From Dinoroseobacter sp. (GTDB taxonomy: Bacteria; Pseudomonadota; Alphaproteobacteria; Rhodobacterales; Rhodobacteraceae), in contig JASJAW010000004.1 of assembly GCA_030066795.1 (NCBI GenBank), positions 1 to 64,000 of the forward strand: a DNA stretch of 64,000 nucleotides, read 5' to 3'. The notes under the pieces were generated by a model, which was given only the letters and a program-made list of their open reading frames with translations, did no database searches and was not told where the DNA came from. A program made the position numbers and the translations under genes. Positions 46,818 through 54,622 of this stretch are shown here, in pieces (the stretch's first letter is position 1; the number at the start of each line of letters is the position of its first letter).

Positions 46818-47741
46818 ATGGAGTGTGAGTTGAAAGTAGCAATTTTCGCTGGAGGCAAGGGGTCACGTCTTATTGAAGAAACCAGAGTGCGTCCAAAGCC
46901 TTTGGTTGAAATCGGGCGCAAGCCACTTCTTTGGCACATCATGCAGCACTACTCTGTCTACGGACATCATCATTTTGTGCTTGCCCTTGGTCATATGGGT
47001 GAGGCGATCAAGCGGTACATTGCTGAGCTGAGTAAGTATGAAGGCAATTTACGCGTCGACTTCACGACGCGTATGATGCTGAAACAAGAGGGTGACGAGC
47101 CGCATTTCGATGTCCCGACACCTCCTTGGGTCGTCGACTTAATCGATACGGGCGTGGACAGTATGACCGGTTGGCGTTTGCAACTCATGCGCCCCTACCT
47201 CGATGGCGAGACGTTCATGCTGACCTATGGCGATGGGCTTTCGAACGTAAACATCGATGAGTTGCTGGCTTTCCATAAATCGCATGGGCGATTGGCGACC
47301 ATGACTATGGTGAACCCGCACACGACCTTTGGGCACTTGTCTTATGGGGACGATGGCCAAGTGCTTGGGTTTGAGGAAAAACCCAACTCTGCGCCTAATC
47401 TGATCAATGGCGGTTTCTTTGTTCTGGAACCTGGCGTTTTTGACCTGATCGAATCCGCTAACGGCCCCGAAGTCATGTGGGAGCAAGCGCCGCTACGCAT
47501 GTTGATGGAGGCTGGGGAACTCATGGCCTTCGAACACAAAGGTTTTTGGTCTTGCTGTGACCATCTCGCCGACAAGCGGCGTCTGGAGGAGATGTGGAGC
47601 AAAGGCGATCGACCTTGGGCCACCTGGCAAGCCGGACAGTGCCCTGTTGATCGATCAACAGGGTTGCCACGGAACGGCGGCGATCCGGGTATTGGCCGAG
47701 GCGGACAGCCCGGCGCTTGGGTGCGCTATCGTACTGTCTGA
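46818..47741 (+). CDS. rfbF: Glucose-1-phosphate cytidylyltransferase
   Basis: 307 residues as read, but the family is about 257 residues. The catalytic domain is complete: KVAIFAGGKGSRLIEETRVRPKPLVEIG (nucleotide-binding and sugar motifs), MLTYGDGLSNV, PHTTFG, INGGFFVLEPGVFDLI, WEQAPLRML and FWSCCDH. It makes CDP-glucose from CTP and glucose-1-phosphate. The natural family end is near WATW (about 47630); the remaining 35 residues are out of frame with a decayed epimerase gene, so the normal stop has been lost and the tail is probably spurious. Start ATG 46818; a TTG 12 bases later is possible. Confidence 0.85.
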   Translation: MECELKVAIFAGGKGSRLIEETRVRPKPLVEIGRKPLLWHIMQHYSVYGHHHFVLALGHMGEAIKRYIAELSKYEGNLRVDFTTRMMLKQEGDEPHFDVPTPPWVVDLIDTGVDSMTGWRLQLMRPYLDGETFMLTYGDGLSNVNIDELLAFHKSHGRLATMTMVNPHTTFGHLSYGDDGQVLGFEEKPNSAPNLINGGFFVLEPGVFDLIESANGPEVMWEQAPLRMLMEAGELMAFEHKGFWSCCDHLADKRRLEEMWSKGDRPWATWQAGQCPVDRSTGLPRNGGDPGIGRGGQPGAWVRYRTV

Positions 47742-47913
47742 CATCGCAGATTTGCGGTGGTAGTGCTGGCCTTCGAGCGTGTCCTATTTATGGGATCGAT
47801 GTTCAGGACTTTGTAGCCTTTGATCCAGAAACAATGACGCGGCTGCGACATTGCCGCCGTGTCGGCCAGCTGGTCGCGGTGCACGCGTGGAGAACACCCG
47901 GGGAAGGGTCCTG
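47638..47913 (+). pseudogene. Remnant of an NAD-dependent sugar epimerase/dehydratase
   Basis: In one frame from 47638, SALLIDQQGCHGTAAIRVL then AEADSPALGCAIVL resembles the N-terminal Rossmann start of short-chain epimerases (TGHQGYIGT...VLAEAGHEVVGCD-type), but the glycine motif is damaged (GHQG to DQQG, Y to C, G to H). A stop follows, and in another frame from about 47762 ACPIYGIDVQDFVAFD corresponds to the next conserved strand (DVRD) before further stops. Two frame changes and several lost key residues mean it is non-functional. In intact loci, rfbF is followed by such a CDP-sugar dehydratase. Confidence 0.5.
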
Positions 47914-48026
47914 AATTGAGTCGCGGCTTGGCGCCCAATGGGTATTCTACTGGTTATCGGTCAACTCAACGCCGTCGGCGCCCGGCAGATGTATAACTGG
48001 TGCAGAACATACTCGGTGGCGAACAG

Positions 48027-48563
48027 CTACGCGTCCTTGCTGATTAGCTGCCATTTCAGGTCCTTGTCCGAAATCTCGGTCACCTTCGCTGGCCAGTCGA
48101 TCCCAAGGGCGGGGTCGTCATATCGGTAGCCCCCCTCTTTTTCGGGGGTATAGAACGCGTCGGCCATATAGCTGGCCACTGTATCTGGTTCGAGGGTCTG
48201 GAAGCCGTGCGCGAAGCCTTTTGGAACGTAAAGCGCAAGTCCGTTTTCGGCACTAAGCTCGACGCTGTAATTCTGAAGGTATGTTGGTGACTCGGGACGA
48301 ATATCGACAATAACATCGAAAAGACGGCCGGAAACGCAGCGAACCAGCTTCGCTTCTTGTGCAGGTTCGCGCTGAAAATGCAGCCCTCTTAGCGTACCGG
48401 GATCTCGGCTCAGGCTCATATTGGCCTGAACAAAGCTTGTAGATAGCCCGTGGGAGGCGAACTCGTTGGCGCAAAAGGTACGCGCGAAATAGCCACGTTC
48501 GTCGCCACGTCGCTCAAGCTCTATGAGATAGGCTCCCGGAAGCGGGGTTTCGGAAAATATCAT
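48027..48563 (-). CDS. rfbC: dTDP-4-dehydrorhamnose 3,5-epimerase-like protein
   Basis: 178 residues, full length. RmlC-type motifs: DERGYFARTFC, SLSRDPGTLRGLHFQ (catalytic His in GLHFQ), RCVSGRLFDVIVDIRPESPTY, LYVPKGFAHGFQTL and AFYTPEKEGGYRYDDPALGIDWP. It epimerises a nucleotide-bound 4-keto sugar for surface polysaccharide. In a CDP-sugar context it may act on a CDP-linked substrate instead of dTDP. No rmlA, rmlB or rmlD is adjacent. Convergent with the rfbF/epimerase remnant. Confidence 0.9.
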   Translation of the reverse strand: MIFSETPLPGAYLIELERRGDERGYFARTFCANEFASHGLSTSFVQANMSLSRDPGTLRGLHFQREPAQEAKLVRCVSGRLFDVIVDIRPESPTYLQNYSVELSAENGLALYVPKGFAHGFQTLEPDTVASYMADAFYTPEKEGGYRYDDPALGIDWPAKVTEISDKDLKWQLISKDA

Positions 48564-48914
48564 CTAAGTGCATTCCACAATTCTGAAGCGCGATGCGCGT
48601 ATTGAAACCTGCTGTTTGCGGAGTCTCCGCTCACTGGCCGGCCTACTTAGGTGAACGGAATAACGCCATATAGTGGGCTGTCAAAGGGCATTACGTCGGA
48701 CGTTGGGCTAAAAAGGCCAAAAGGACATTGGCATCGGTTCCTGCATGGACAATTGAAAGCTCTCACATGTTTTTGGCGACGGTTCGTCACAGGTCTTCTG
48801 TGCTGAATAAGCGTCGGAAAAGTTTCCACTTTCACCTTGAGTCAGACGGCTTCCCCTCCAGAGAGGGGGATCGCGGAGGCCTGTGCTGCTGGCCCCGCGT
48901 CCGACACGGCAGTG
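48564..48914. other. Spacer between rfbC-like gene and metal operon
   Basis: No gene recognised. A short hairpin, CCCCTC-CAGA-GAGGGG (48853-48868), lies 45 bases past the end of the minus-strand metal operon and could assist termination, but it has no T-tail. Confidence 0.45.
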
Positions 48915-49811
48915 CTATCCGTCCAGTCCACCGAGTGCCGCTAGCAAATCGTCCAGTGCTGTCCCCAGTGTTTCAGCATAGTCCGAGCTTGCCGGAGAGT
49001 TTGCCAACGTCGGAAAGACAACGTCGGCGAGGCCCAATTCCCGGATTGCGGCTCTGGCCTCGTCCGTCGGTTGCGCCTCCCAAAGCAGAACCAGTGCGCC
49101 CGAGTCCTTCACAAGTGCCTCGAGGTCTGCAAGTTGGTCTTTATCAGGTGCTGCTCCGGCCTCCCAGTCGAGAGACCGAATGTCCAAATCATAGGCGCGC
49201 GCGAGGTATTGATACCGGGGATGTGTGGCGATCAGCACCTTCCCTTCTGCCAGCGGACGGAGTCTTTCGGCCGCGGCATCCAGCGCTGTGAGGTCTTCGG
49301 TCAGAGCGGCCATGCGCGTTTCGACAGTGGCAGGCTCTGCCAGACCGCGCTGCGCCAGCGCCTCGGCAATGGCGGCGGCCTGCAGGATCGCCAGCTCCTG
49401 ATCCAGCCAGGTGAACGACGCGGTCCCGGTATGCGAATGCTCCCCGCCCTCGCCATGGCTGTGTGTGACGGTCTCGGTCGTGATGAAGCGATCCTCGAAG
49501 CCGCGTGACGTGTCCAAAATGCGCGACCGCGGCAAGGACGCTTTTGCCGTCCATGTTGCAAAGCCGGCTCCATTCAGAAGAATGAGGTCTGCATTCTGCA
49601 TCGTGCTGATGTCTGAAATGCCGGGGCGCCAAAAGGATGGATCAACGCCATCGGGAACAGGAAAGACAACCTCGATATCGCTTCCGCCCAAACGCTCCGC
49701 GAAATAGCTTAACGCGTAGTTGACGGCCACGACCGTCGGGCGGTCCTGCGCCTTGACGGGCGCATGGGCAGCAAAAAGGAGCACGCTCGAAGCTACGATC
49801 AGGCGGCGCAT
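48915..49811 (-). CDS. ZnuA-like metal-binding periplasmic protein with altered ligand set
   Basis: 298 residues with a signal peptide (LIVASSVLLFAAHAPVKA-QD). The fold pattern is that of cluster A-I metal-binding proteins: VVAVNYALSYFAERLGG, DLILLNGAGF, a long helix, KVLIATHPRYQYLARAYDL and LLWEAQP. A His-rich loop has H117, H119, H125 and H127. Two of the three canonical Zn/Mn His ligands are missing: the DPHxYEPxP-type position reads VDPSFWRPG, and the HTWLD-type His is Phe133. His197 and Glu245 remain. It may bind a different metal or use the His loop. Last gene of the six-gene operon; an ATG at 49838 is the alternative start. Confidence 0.85.
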   Translation of the reverse strand: MRRLIVASSVLLFAAHAPVKAQDRPTVVAVNYALSYFAERLGGSDIEVVFPVPDGVDPSFWRPGISDISTMQNADLILLNGAGFATWTAKASLPRSRILDTSRGFEDRFITTETVTHSHGEGGEHSHTGTASFTWLDQELAILQAAAIAEALAQRGLAEPATVETRMAALTEDLTALDAAAERLRPLAEGKVLIATHPRYQYLARAYDLDIRSLDWEAGAAPDKDQLADLEALVKDSGALVLLWEAQPTDEARAAIRELGLADVVFPTLANSPASSDYAETLGTALDDLLAALGGLDG

Positions 49812-49825
49812 AACGGATTGCAAGG

Positions 49826-50185
49826 TCAGCTCTGGCATTTCTTCGCGATATCTTCAGGCGTTAGGATCCAGTAGTCGTCATGGCCACCGGTATCGACTTC
49901 GATCAGGAGGCCTGTCGCAGCGTCAAGCTCGCCGAAAGGCACACTCAGCGTTCCATCCTCACCCAGTTCAAGGGTCCGCAGGAGTGTATTCGCTCCGTCG
50001 AGAATGCGCACTTCGCCTTTCACGGGCACCCGACCGCTTGAGAACTTCGCCTCCACCAGAACCACCTCGCAGTCGGTCGACGCAAAGACGTTGAGCTGAT
50101 GTGCAAAGGCCGTCGGGGCCGCGCCGAGTATCAGCGCAGCCGCCGCGACGACAGGGAAGCCGCGCCTGGTCACTGCCCGGTCCAT
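49826..50185 (-). CDS. Small exported protein, NikL/CbiL-like, mature N-terminus His
   Basis: 119 residues with a signal peptide ending PTAFA-HQLNVFA, so the mature protein should begin with His29, as in His-brace metal proteins. The rest is a beta-sandwich-like domain (VLVEAKFSSGRVPVKGEVRIL, GELDAATGLLIEVDTGGHDDYWI) that resembles the carboxypeptidase-regulatory-like NikL/CbiL accessory proteins of nickel/cobalt uptake. Cys39 and Cys117 could form a disulfide. Its start overlaps the preceding DUF4198 gene by 16 bases. Likely a periplasmic metal carrier; inference from motif and context. Confidence 0.72.
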   Translation of the reverse strand: MDRAVTRRGFPVVAAAALILGAAPTAFAHQLNVFASTDCEVVLVEAKFSSGRVPVKGEVRILDGANTLLRTLELGEDGTLSVPFGELDAATGLLIEVDTGGHDDYWILTPEDIAKKCQS

Positions 50186-50940
50186 GGCTCGAAATGCACC
50201 CAGATCACGGCGCCGAGTTCCACGGCCTTCTCTTCGCCGTCCTGTGGCAGGGTGTAGTCGGCTGTATTCAGCGCGGCGAAGCCCCACCAGCCCGACGCCG
50301 GAGGCGCGTAGGTGAACACACCGTTCGCATCCGCTTTGACGGTCTGTGTAATCATCAACTCGTCGGGTACCGTCGCGCCAGCGCTGTCATTGAAGAACTC
50401 AACCTCGACCTCGGCATAGGCCACCGCTTCCCCGTCGAGCTTGACGATCCCTTGAAATACGTTGTGCTCCCAAAGACCGAAGGGCTTCGACAATGGTACG
50501 ATCTCTGTCTTCAGGCCAAGCTCGCTGTCCCATCCTTCGTCATCTCCGTAGGCGGTCACATAGGTCTTAGTGTAGTGAATGATGAACGCATCCTCCGCCG
50601 GTTCCCAATAGGGCTGCGGCTCCATCGAGAAGACATAGGTGCCCGGACGTTCCAGCGCATAGTCGAGGGTAAACCCCGGCTCATCCATGACCGCGGCCTC
50701 TGCGAGCGCGCCAAGCAAATCGGTCGTCTCACCGCCATGGGTCACGGAAAAACTGACCGGCCGCTCCAGCACCATTCCCTCAGTTTCGAAGGGATGCGAG
50801 AAGGACAGGGTCAGCGCGACGCTGCGTCCGTCTTCCTGGCTGATCATCGGGTCCGAGGGGATGATCATCCCGTAGTGTGCGGCCGCGGGAGGGACTATAA
50901 CCGCCGAGGCCAGGATAGCGATGAATGCGCTGCGAAGCAT
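50170..50940 (-). CDS. DUF4198 exported protein (NikK-like), mature N-terminus His
   Basis: 256 residues from the ATG at 50940, which follows the strong box AAGGAGGAG. The signal peptide ends VPPAAA-HYGMII, so the mature protein would begin with His22. Two Ig-like/beta domains follow (about 25-125 and 150-256), with LERPGTYVFSMEPQPYWEPAEDAFIIHYTK and ADANGVFTYAPPASGWWGFAAL typical of DUF4198, a family linked to nickel uptake. Function here is probably periplasmic metal binding. Sits between the FtsX-type permease (19-base gap) and the NikL-like gene. Confidence 0.85.
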   Translation of the reverse strand: MLRSAFIAILASAVIVPPAAAHYGMIIPSDPMISQEDGRSVALTLSFSHPFETEGMVLERPVSFSVTHGGETTDLLGALAEAAVMDEPGFTLDYALERPGTYVFSMEPQPYWEPAEDAFIIHYTKTYVTAYGDDEGWDSELGLKTEIVPLSKPFGLWEHNVFQGIVKLDGEAVAYAEVEVEFFNDSAGATVPDELMITQTVKADANGVFTYAPPASGWWGFAALNTADYTLPQDGEEKAVELGAVIWVHFEPWTGQ

Positions 50941-50959
50941 GAAACAACTCCTCCTTGTT

Positions 50960-52129
50960 TCAATTGCCGAGTGCGAGCAGCCAGCCGACCCAGACATCCG
51001 CGTTTCGCCGGACAACCAGTGCCACCGCACCTGCTATAATCAATGACATGCACAGTATCATGACCGTCTCTGCTGCCAAGAGTTGAAGGACCATCCCGCG
51101 CCTCGCGCCCAGCTTGATCGCGGTTTCGACCTCGCGCGCTCGCAGGCGGAATGACAGGAAGATCGCCAGACCAAGCGCAGCGAATGCTGCAAGCGCGATG
51201 ATGCCTGTCACCGCATCGAGAACTGTGCGAATGCGAAAGATCCGGTCGACAAGCCCCTGGATGACTTTCGCCGGCTGAACGAGTTGCGATGTGCCGTCAG
51301 GATCAAGATAGCGCCCTTCGAGGATCGTCGCCGATCGTGTATCTGGCGGCACAACGATAGCGGCGGAAACCGGGTACTCGTCCGTATCGCCGTGAAAATG
51401 AAAACTGTCGATGTTTTCGGGTGTAATGCGCTGAAATTGCACGATACTGGCTGCAGCCGAGACATCCGCGCCCTCAGACAGATCGGCAGATGTCACCACA
51501 TCCTCATGTCCGTGGCCGATACCAGAAATGATCCACGTTGTCTTGATGTCCACGAAGACCGCGTCGTCATCTGGCGTGTTGGTTGGAGCAAGGATTCCAA
51601 CGACTGGCATTTCAAGTGGGTAGACGCCGTCCAGGTCAAAGAGGTTCTGGGGCGCCGAGACCAGCGGGTCGCCAACGTTCAGATTTAAGTCGCGCGCAAC
51701 GGATGCGCCCACCACGGCTTCACCGAGCAACGCCAGCCCACGCCCTTGAGCGACACTGAGATGACGAAAGTTAAAATAGTCGAGCGAGGTGCCGACTATA
51801 CGGAACCCGTTGGTTTCGAACGCGGTATTAAGAGGGATCGGTGTCGCAAGGCCGCTGTCCCAAATAGATTCAACTTCGCCCATGGGCAGTGCGTCCGGGC
51901 GCTCGTCCGAGAAATATAAGGCCGCCATGGTCAGATCGAGCGCACTTCCGCGCCGTCCAAGGAGGAGTGGCGTTGTATCTGCCCGCGTGGTGAGTGAAGC
52001 CTCGCTCTCCGCCAGAAGGGTCCGCGTCGCAAACGGCACGGTGAGGATCAGCGCCAGAACCAGCACAAGGATCAGGCTGCGCGCCCAATGGTATCGCAGG
52101 TAGGCGAAGGCGAGGAACGCGGCGTTCAT
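50960..52129 (-). CDS. FtsX/MacB-type ABC transporter permease with His-bearing periplasmic domain
   Basis: 389 residues. One helix near the N-terminus (about 18-38), a periplasmic domain of about 260 residues, then helices at about 303-327 and 350-373. The FtsX fold usually has a fourth helix, but this protein ends 16 residues after the third, at VWVGWLLALGN. The periplasmic domain carries two His pairs, GIGHGHED (H206, H208) and SFHFHGDTD (H244, H246), unusual for lipoprotein or drug exporters and suggestive of metal contact. It overlaps the ATPase gene by four bases. Direction of transport cannot be read from sequence. Confidence 0.85.
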   Translation of the reverse strand: MNAAFLAFAYLRYHWARSLILVLVLALILTVPFATRTLLAESEASLTTRADTTPLLLGRRGSALDLTMAALYFSDERPDALPMGEVESIWDSGLATPIPLNTAFETNGFRIVGTSLDYFNFRHLSVAQGRGLALLGEAVVGASVARDLNLNVGDPLVSAPQNLFDLDGVYPLEMPVVGILAPTNTPDDDAVFVDIKTTWIISGIGHGHEDVVTSADLSEGADVSAAASIVQFQRITPENIDSFHFHGDTDEYPVSAAIVVPPDTRSATILEGRYLDPDGTSQLVQPAKVIQGLVDRIFRIRTVLDAVTGIIALAAFAALGLAIFLSFRLRAREVETAIKLGARRGMVLQLLAAETVMILCMSLIIAGAVALVVRRNADVWVGWLLALGN

Positions 52130-52794
52130 GCCGTGGCCTCAGTCCGGAACGAGGCGAAATCGACGACCCGATCGAAGCGCGGTAACAAGGCGTGATCGTG
52201 CGTGACGGCAAGAACACTCGCCTCTGCTGCGTGCGCTTGCTCGAAGAGCAGATCGAGAATGAGAGCCTTGTTCTCCGGATCGAGATTGCCGGTCGCCTCG
52301 TCGGAGATGACGAGCCTTGGACGTGTGACGAGCGACCGGCATATGGCTACACGCTGCTTTTCGCCCTGGCTGAGCGCCCCGGGATGCCGATCCAGCTTGT
52401 CAGAAAGCCCGCAAGCCTCGGCCAGAATTTTGGCGCGCTTACGTGCAGACCCGTCAAGTTTTAACGCCGGTGTGATCCGATAAGGATAGAGGATGTTTTC
52501 CCGTACGTTCAGGTAGTCGAGCAAAGCAAAATCCTGAAAAACAAAGCCGATATTGCTTGCCCGAAAACGTCGACGGCCATCTTCACTCAGCGATCCAAGA
52601 TCTGTTCCAGCAACATGGATTGAGCCTCTATCGGGTTTCAAAATACCTGCAACCAGATTGAGAAGGGTTGTTTTGCCTGTGCCGCTTGAGCCAACCACTG
52701 CCACGCGCTCGCTCGCTGCAACAACCAGGTTCGGCACTTGCAGCCGGAAACCACCTGTTGGGTATGCAAACTCGATATCTTCTAATTCCACCAA
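52126..52794 (-). CDS. LolD/MacB-type ABC transporter ATPase
   Basis: 222 residues. Walker A GSSGTGKTTLLN, Q-loop GFVFQDFALLDYLNV, signature LSQGEKQRVAICRS, and Walker B LVISDEATGNLD, all in the LolD/FtsE/MacB branch; the Walker B has SDEATG where most have ADEPTG. H-loop VTHDHALL is present. Partner of the FtsX-type permease. Its start overlaps the preceding gene by 13 bases. Confidence 0.93.
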   Translation of the reverse strand: MVELEDIEFAYPTGGFRLQVPNLVVAASERVAVVGSSGTGKTTLLNLVAGILKPDRGSIHVAGTDLGSLSEDGRRRFRASNIGFVFQDFALLDYLNVRENILYPYRITPALKLDGSARKRAKILAEACGLSDKLDRHPGALSQGEKQRVAICRSLVTRPRLVISDEATGNLDPENKALILDLLFEQAHAAEASVLAVTHDHALLPRFDRVVDFASFRTEATA

Positions 52795-53369
52795 GAGCGC
52801 TCGGCCTCCATGAATTCACCGGCCATCTGCCTGTCCACATCGGTCAGTTCGAAATCGGTTATCTTCCACGCTCCTTCGACAGGCATGATCGTCAGGTTTG
52901 CGCTATAGGTGTTGCCGCGCACATGGATATGTTCGCTGTGACCCACCGTTCCAATCACCTCCCACTGCGCATCCAGCAGGAAAGTGTCTCCGGACTGTTG
53001 CGAGGACGCCTTGGTCAACCGCATCTCGTGAATGGCCTGGTCGTTTTCGGTGAGACCGCCGCCGACCATGGCTCCGGCGCGTTCGAGGTAAAGCATCTCA
53101 AGCGCTTTACCTGTGGCAACGACTGCGAGTGTATCGTAAATCTCACCTTCCTCAGTGCGCCCGAACGCGTCGTAAACAACGAGCAGCAGCGCCGGGAGCA
53201 GCGTGAACAAATCGTCTCGGGCTGCCTCGGGCCCCATTGGATCGAGGCCGGGTGCTGTGTAGGTGCTCTGTTGACGGGGTGGCGCGAACTCAGCCGCAGC
53301 CCAGAACAGCAACGGTGCCACGAGCAGTACAGACGCCATCAAAGCGATTTTCAGCTTCGCATCACGCAT
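52782..53369 (-). CDS. Membrane-anchored periplasmic protein, first gene of the metal operon
   Basis: 195 residues with an N-terminal signal anchor (LKIALMASVLLVAPLLFWAAA). The remainder should lie in the periplasm. It contains GHSEHIHVRGNTYS, with His144, His147 and His149 close together, and an alpha+beta fold reminiscent of NTF2/Tim44-like domains (SANLTIMPVEGAWKITDFELTDVD). I do not recognise a named family. Overlap with the ATPase gene ties it to the transporter. A metal-delivery or substrate-binding role is inferred from the histidines and neighbours. Confidence 0.75.
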   Translation of the reverse strand: MRDAKLKIALMASVLLVAPLLFWAAAEFAPPRQQSTYTAPGLDPMGPEAARDDLFTLLPALLLVVYDAFGRTEEGEIYDTLAVVATGKALEMLYLERAGAMVGGGLTENDQAIHEMRLTKASSQQSGDTFLLDAQWEVIGTVGHSEHIHVRGNTYSANLTIMPVEGAWKITDFELTDVDRQMAGEFMEAERSWWN

Positions 53370-53727
53370 ATCGAACCAGAAGCAGAATCAGTCTTCATTT
53401 CAGTATCCTGTGACGAGTAGCATAGGTAAGGGTGGGCGACATCAACGATACCCACGTTCATCTGCGGGAGAAAACGTCTAGGCTTTGGAATGCAATAAAA
53501 CGGTGGTGTGGCGTTCTTTTTGCGCGTTATCAAAGATAGATCCGCGGCGCGGTCGTCCCATCCTCAGAGAAAAAGCATGGTAAGGCTTCCAACTTCGTTG
53601 GGATTAACCCGAGGCGCAAACAACAGTGTTTTTTGGGTCTTCCCAAAGGGTAACACAGCTAGGCACCTGAGCTCGCGGGTGTATCTCATCGAATTCTCGA
53701 AGATTTGTGCACGAGGGAGAATGCGCG
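53370..53727. other. Upstream region of the metal operon
   Basis: About 360 bases between the operon start (minus strand) and the end of the DUF2950 gene, also minus. It should contain the operon promoter. I looked for a Zur-type or Fur-type AT-rich dyad and saw none convincing. No riboswitch-like structure recognised. Confidence 0.4.
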
Positions 53728-54618
53728 CTATTCGACGGGCTCCCAGTCCGGCCCAAGTTCGTAAAGGGTCATGCTATCTGTAAGCTCCAACGTGCTTTCT
53801 CCCAGATCGGCCTCAAAAACGATCCCATTCTCGCTGACCAAAAAGCTGTGAACACCTGTGACACCATACTCAGCCGGGACAGCTAGCAAAGCGTGGCCTC
53901 CAACGAGGTTATCACCTGCAAGGTACGAGAATGCGCCCCCTGGAGCGTTGTCGCCCTGGCCATGCAAAATGGTGTAGTAGTAACCGAAGAATGGCTCGGG
54001 CTCGAAGTCGGTTTCTCCATCACTCCAACCCGTCAACTCTGCCCGGGCAAGGGTCTCTCCAACGAAGCTCGGACTGTCTGGCCAGAACAGCCCGTTCCGC
54101 GAGCCCGGTTCCGAGATGATATCTCGGGCAAACTCCATCACGCCATCTGCGTCGTGGTCCACCAGCCGAAACGCCGCTTGAAGGTCAACATAAGCGTCCA
54201 ACAAGTCGATTACATCCAATTCGTTCCGGCCAATCTCGCGATTTTCGACTTCTTCCCGTCCTGCTTCGATGTCGAACTGCCAGCCGGATTCTGTCTGCGT
54301 AAGCGGGATCGGGAAAGGCCAGCTGTCCTTTCCAAGGACAAGGGTGAGCCCACTTTCTTCAGGGCGAAAACGGTAGCCCTCGCGATAAAGCGCCAGCACG
54401 GCTTCGCGGTTGGAACTATCCTCTGCCGGATCGCCGGACGACAGGAGATCTGCGGACCCCGCGCCAAACACAGTCAGAAGGGCGCTTTGGTCTTGATTTT
54501 CGACGGACTTGATAAATGCGTCCAGCGCCGCTTGGGGGCTATCGTAGGTTGCCGGGTCGGCCAGGGCGGCTGTCGAGAGGAAGAACGCCACACATGCGAT
54601 CGTTTTGATACGGGCCAT
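53728..54618 (-). CDS. DUF2950 family exported protein
   Basis: 296 residues with a signal peptide (TIACVAFFLSTAALA-DPA). DUF2950 pattern: TYDSPQAALDAFIKSVENQD, a middle helix stretch, LFWPD, FFGYYYTILHGQG..GGAFSYL and GHALLAVPAEYGVTGVHSFLVSENGIVFEADLG in outline. Function of the family is unknown; it is periplasmic. It sits four bases downstream of the DUF3300 gene, the two being commonly paired, and very likely in one operon. Confidence 0.9.
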   Translation of the reverse strand: MARIKTIACVAFFLSTAALADPATYDSPQAALDAFIKSVENQDQSALLTVFGAGSADLLSSGDPAEDSSNREAVLALYREGYRFRPEESGLTLVLGKDSWPFPIPLTQTESGWQFDIEAGREEVENREIGRNELDVIDLLDAYVDLQAAFRLVDHDADGVMEFARDIISEPGSRNGLFWPDSPSFVGETLARAELTGWSDGETDFEPEPFFGYYYTILHGQGDNAPGGAFSYLAGDNLVGGHALLAVPAEYGVTGVHSFLVSENGIVFEADLGESTLELTDSMTLYELGPDWEPVE

Positions 54619-54622
54619 GGGG

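Noticed and set aside
46571-46942. Minus-strand frames in front of and inside rfbF
   Set aside because: No conserved motif; overlaps the clearly coding rfbF start.
48728-49291. Plus-strand frame across the end of the ZnuA-like gene
   Set aside because: Antisense to a well-supported gene; Pro/Arg/Ser-rich as expected for an antisense frame.
53370-53727. Zur or Fur box upstream of the metal operon
   Set aside because: No AT-rich dyad of the expected type could be found by eye.
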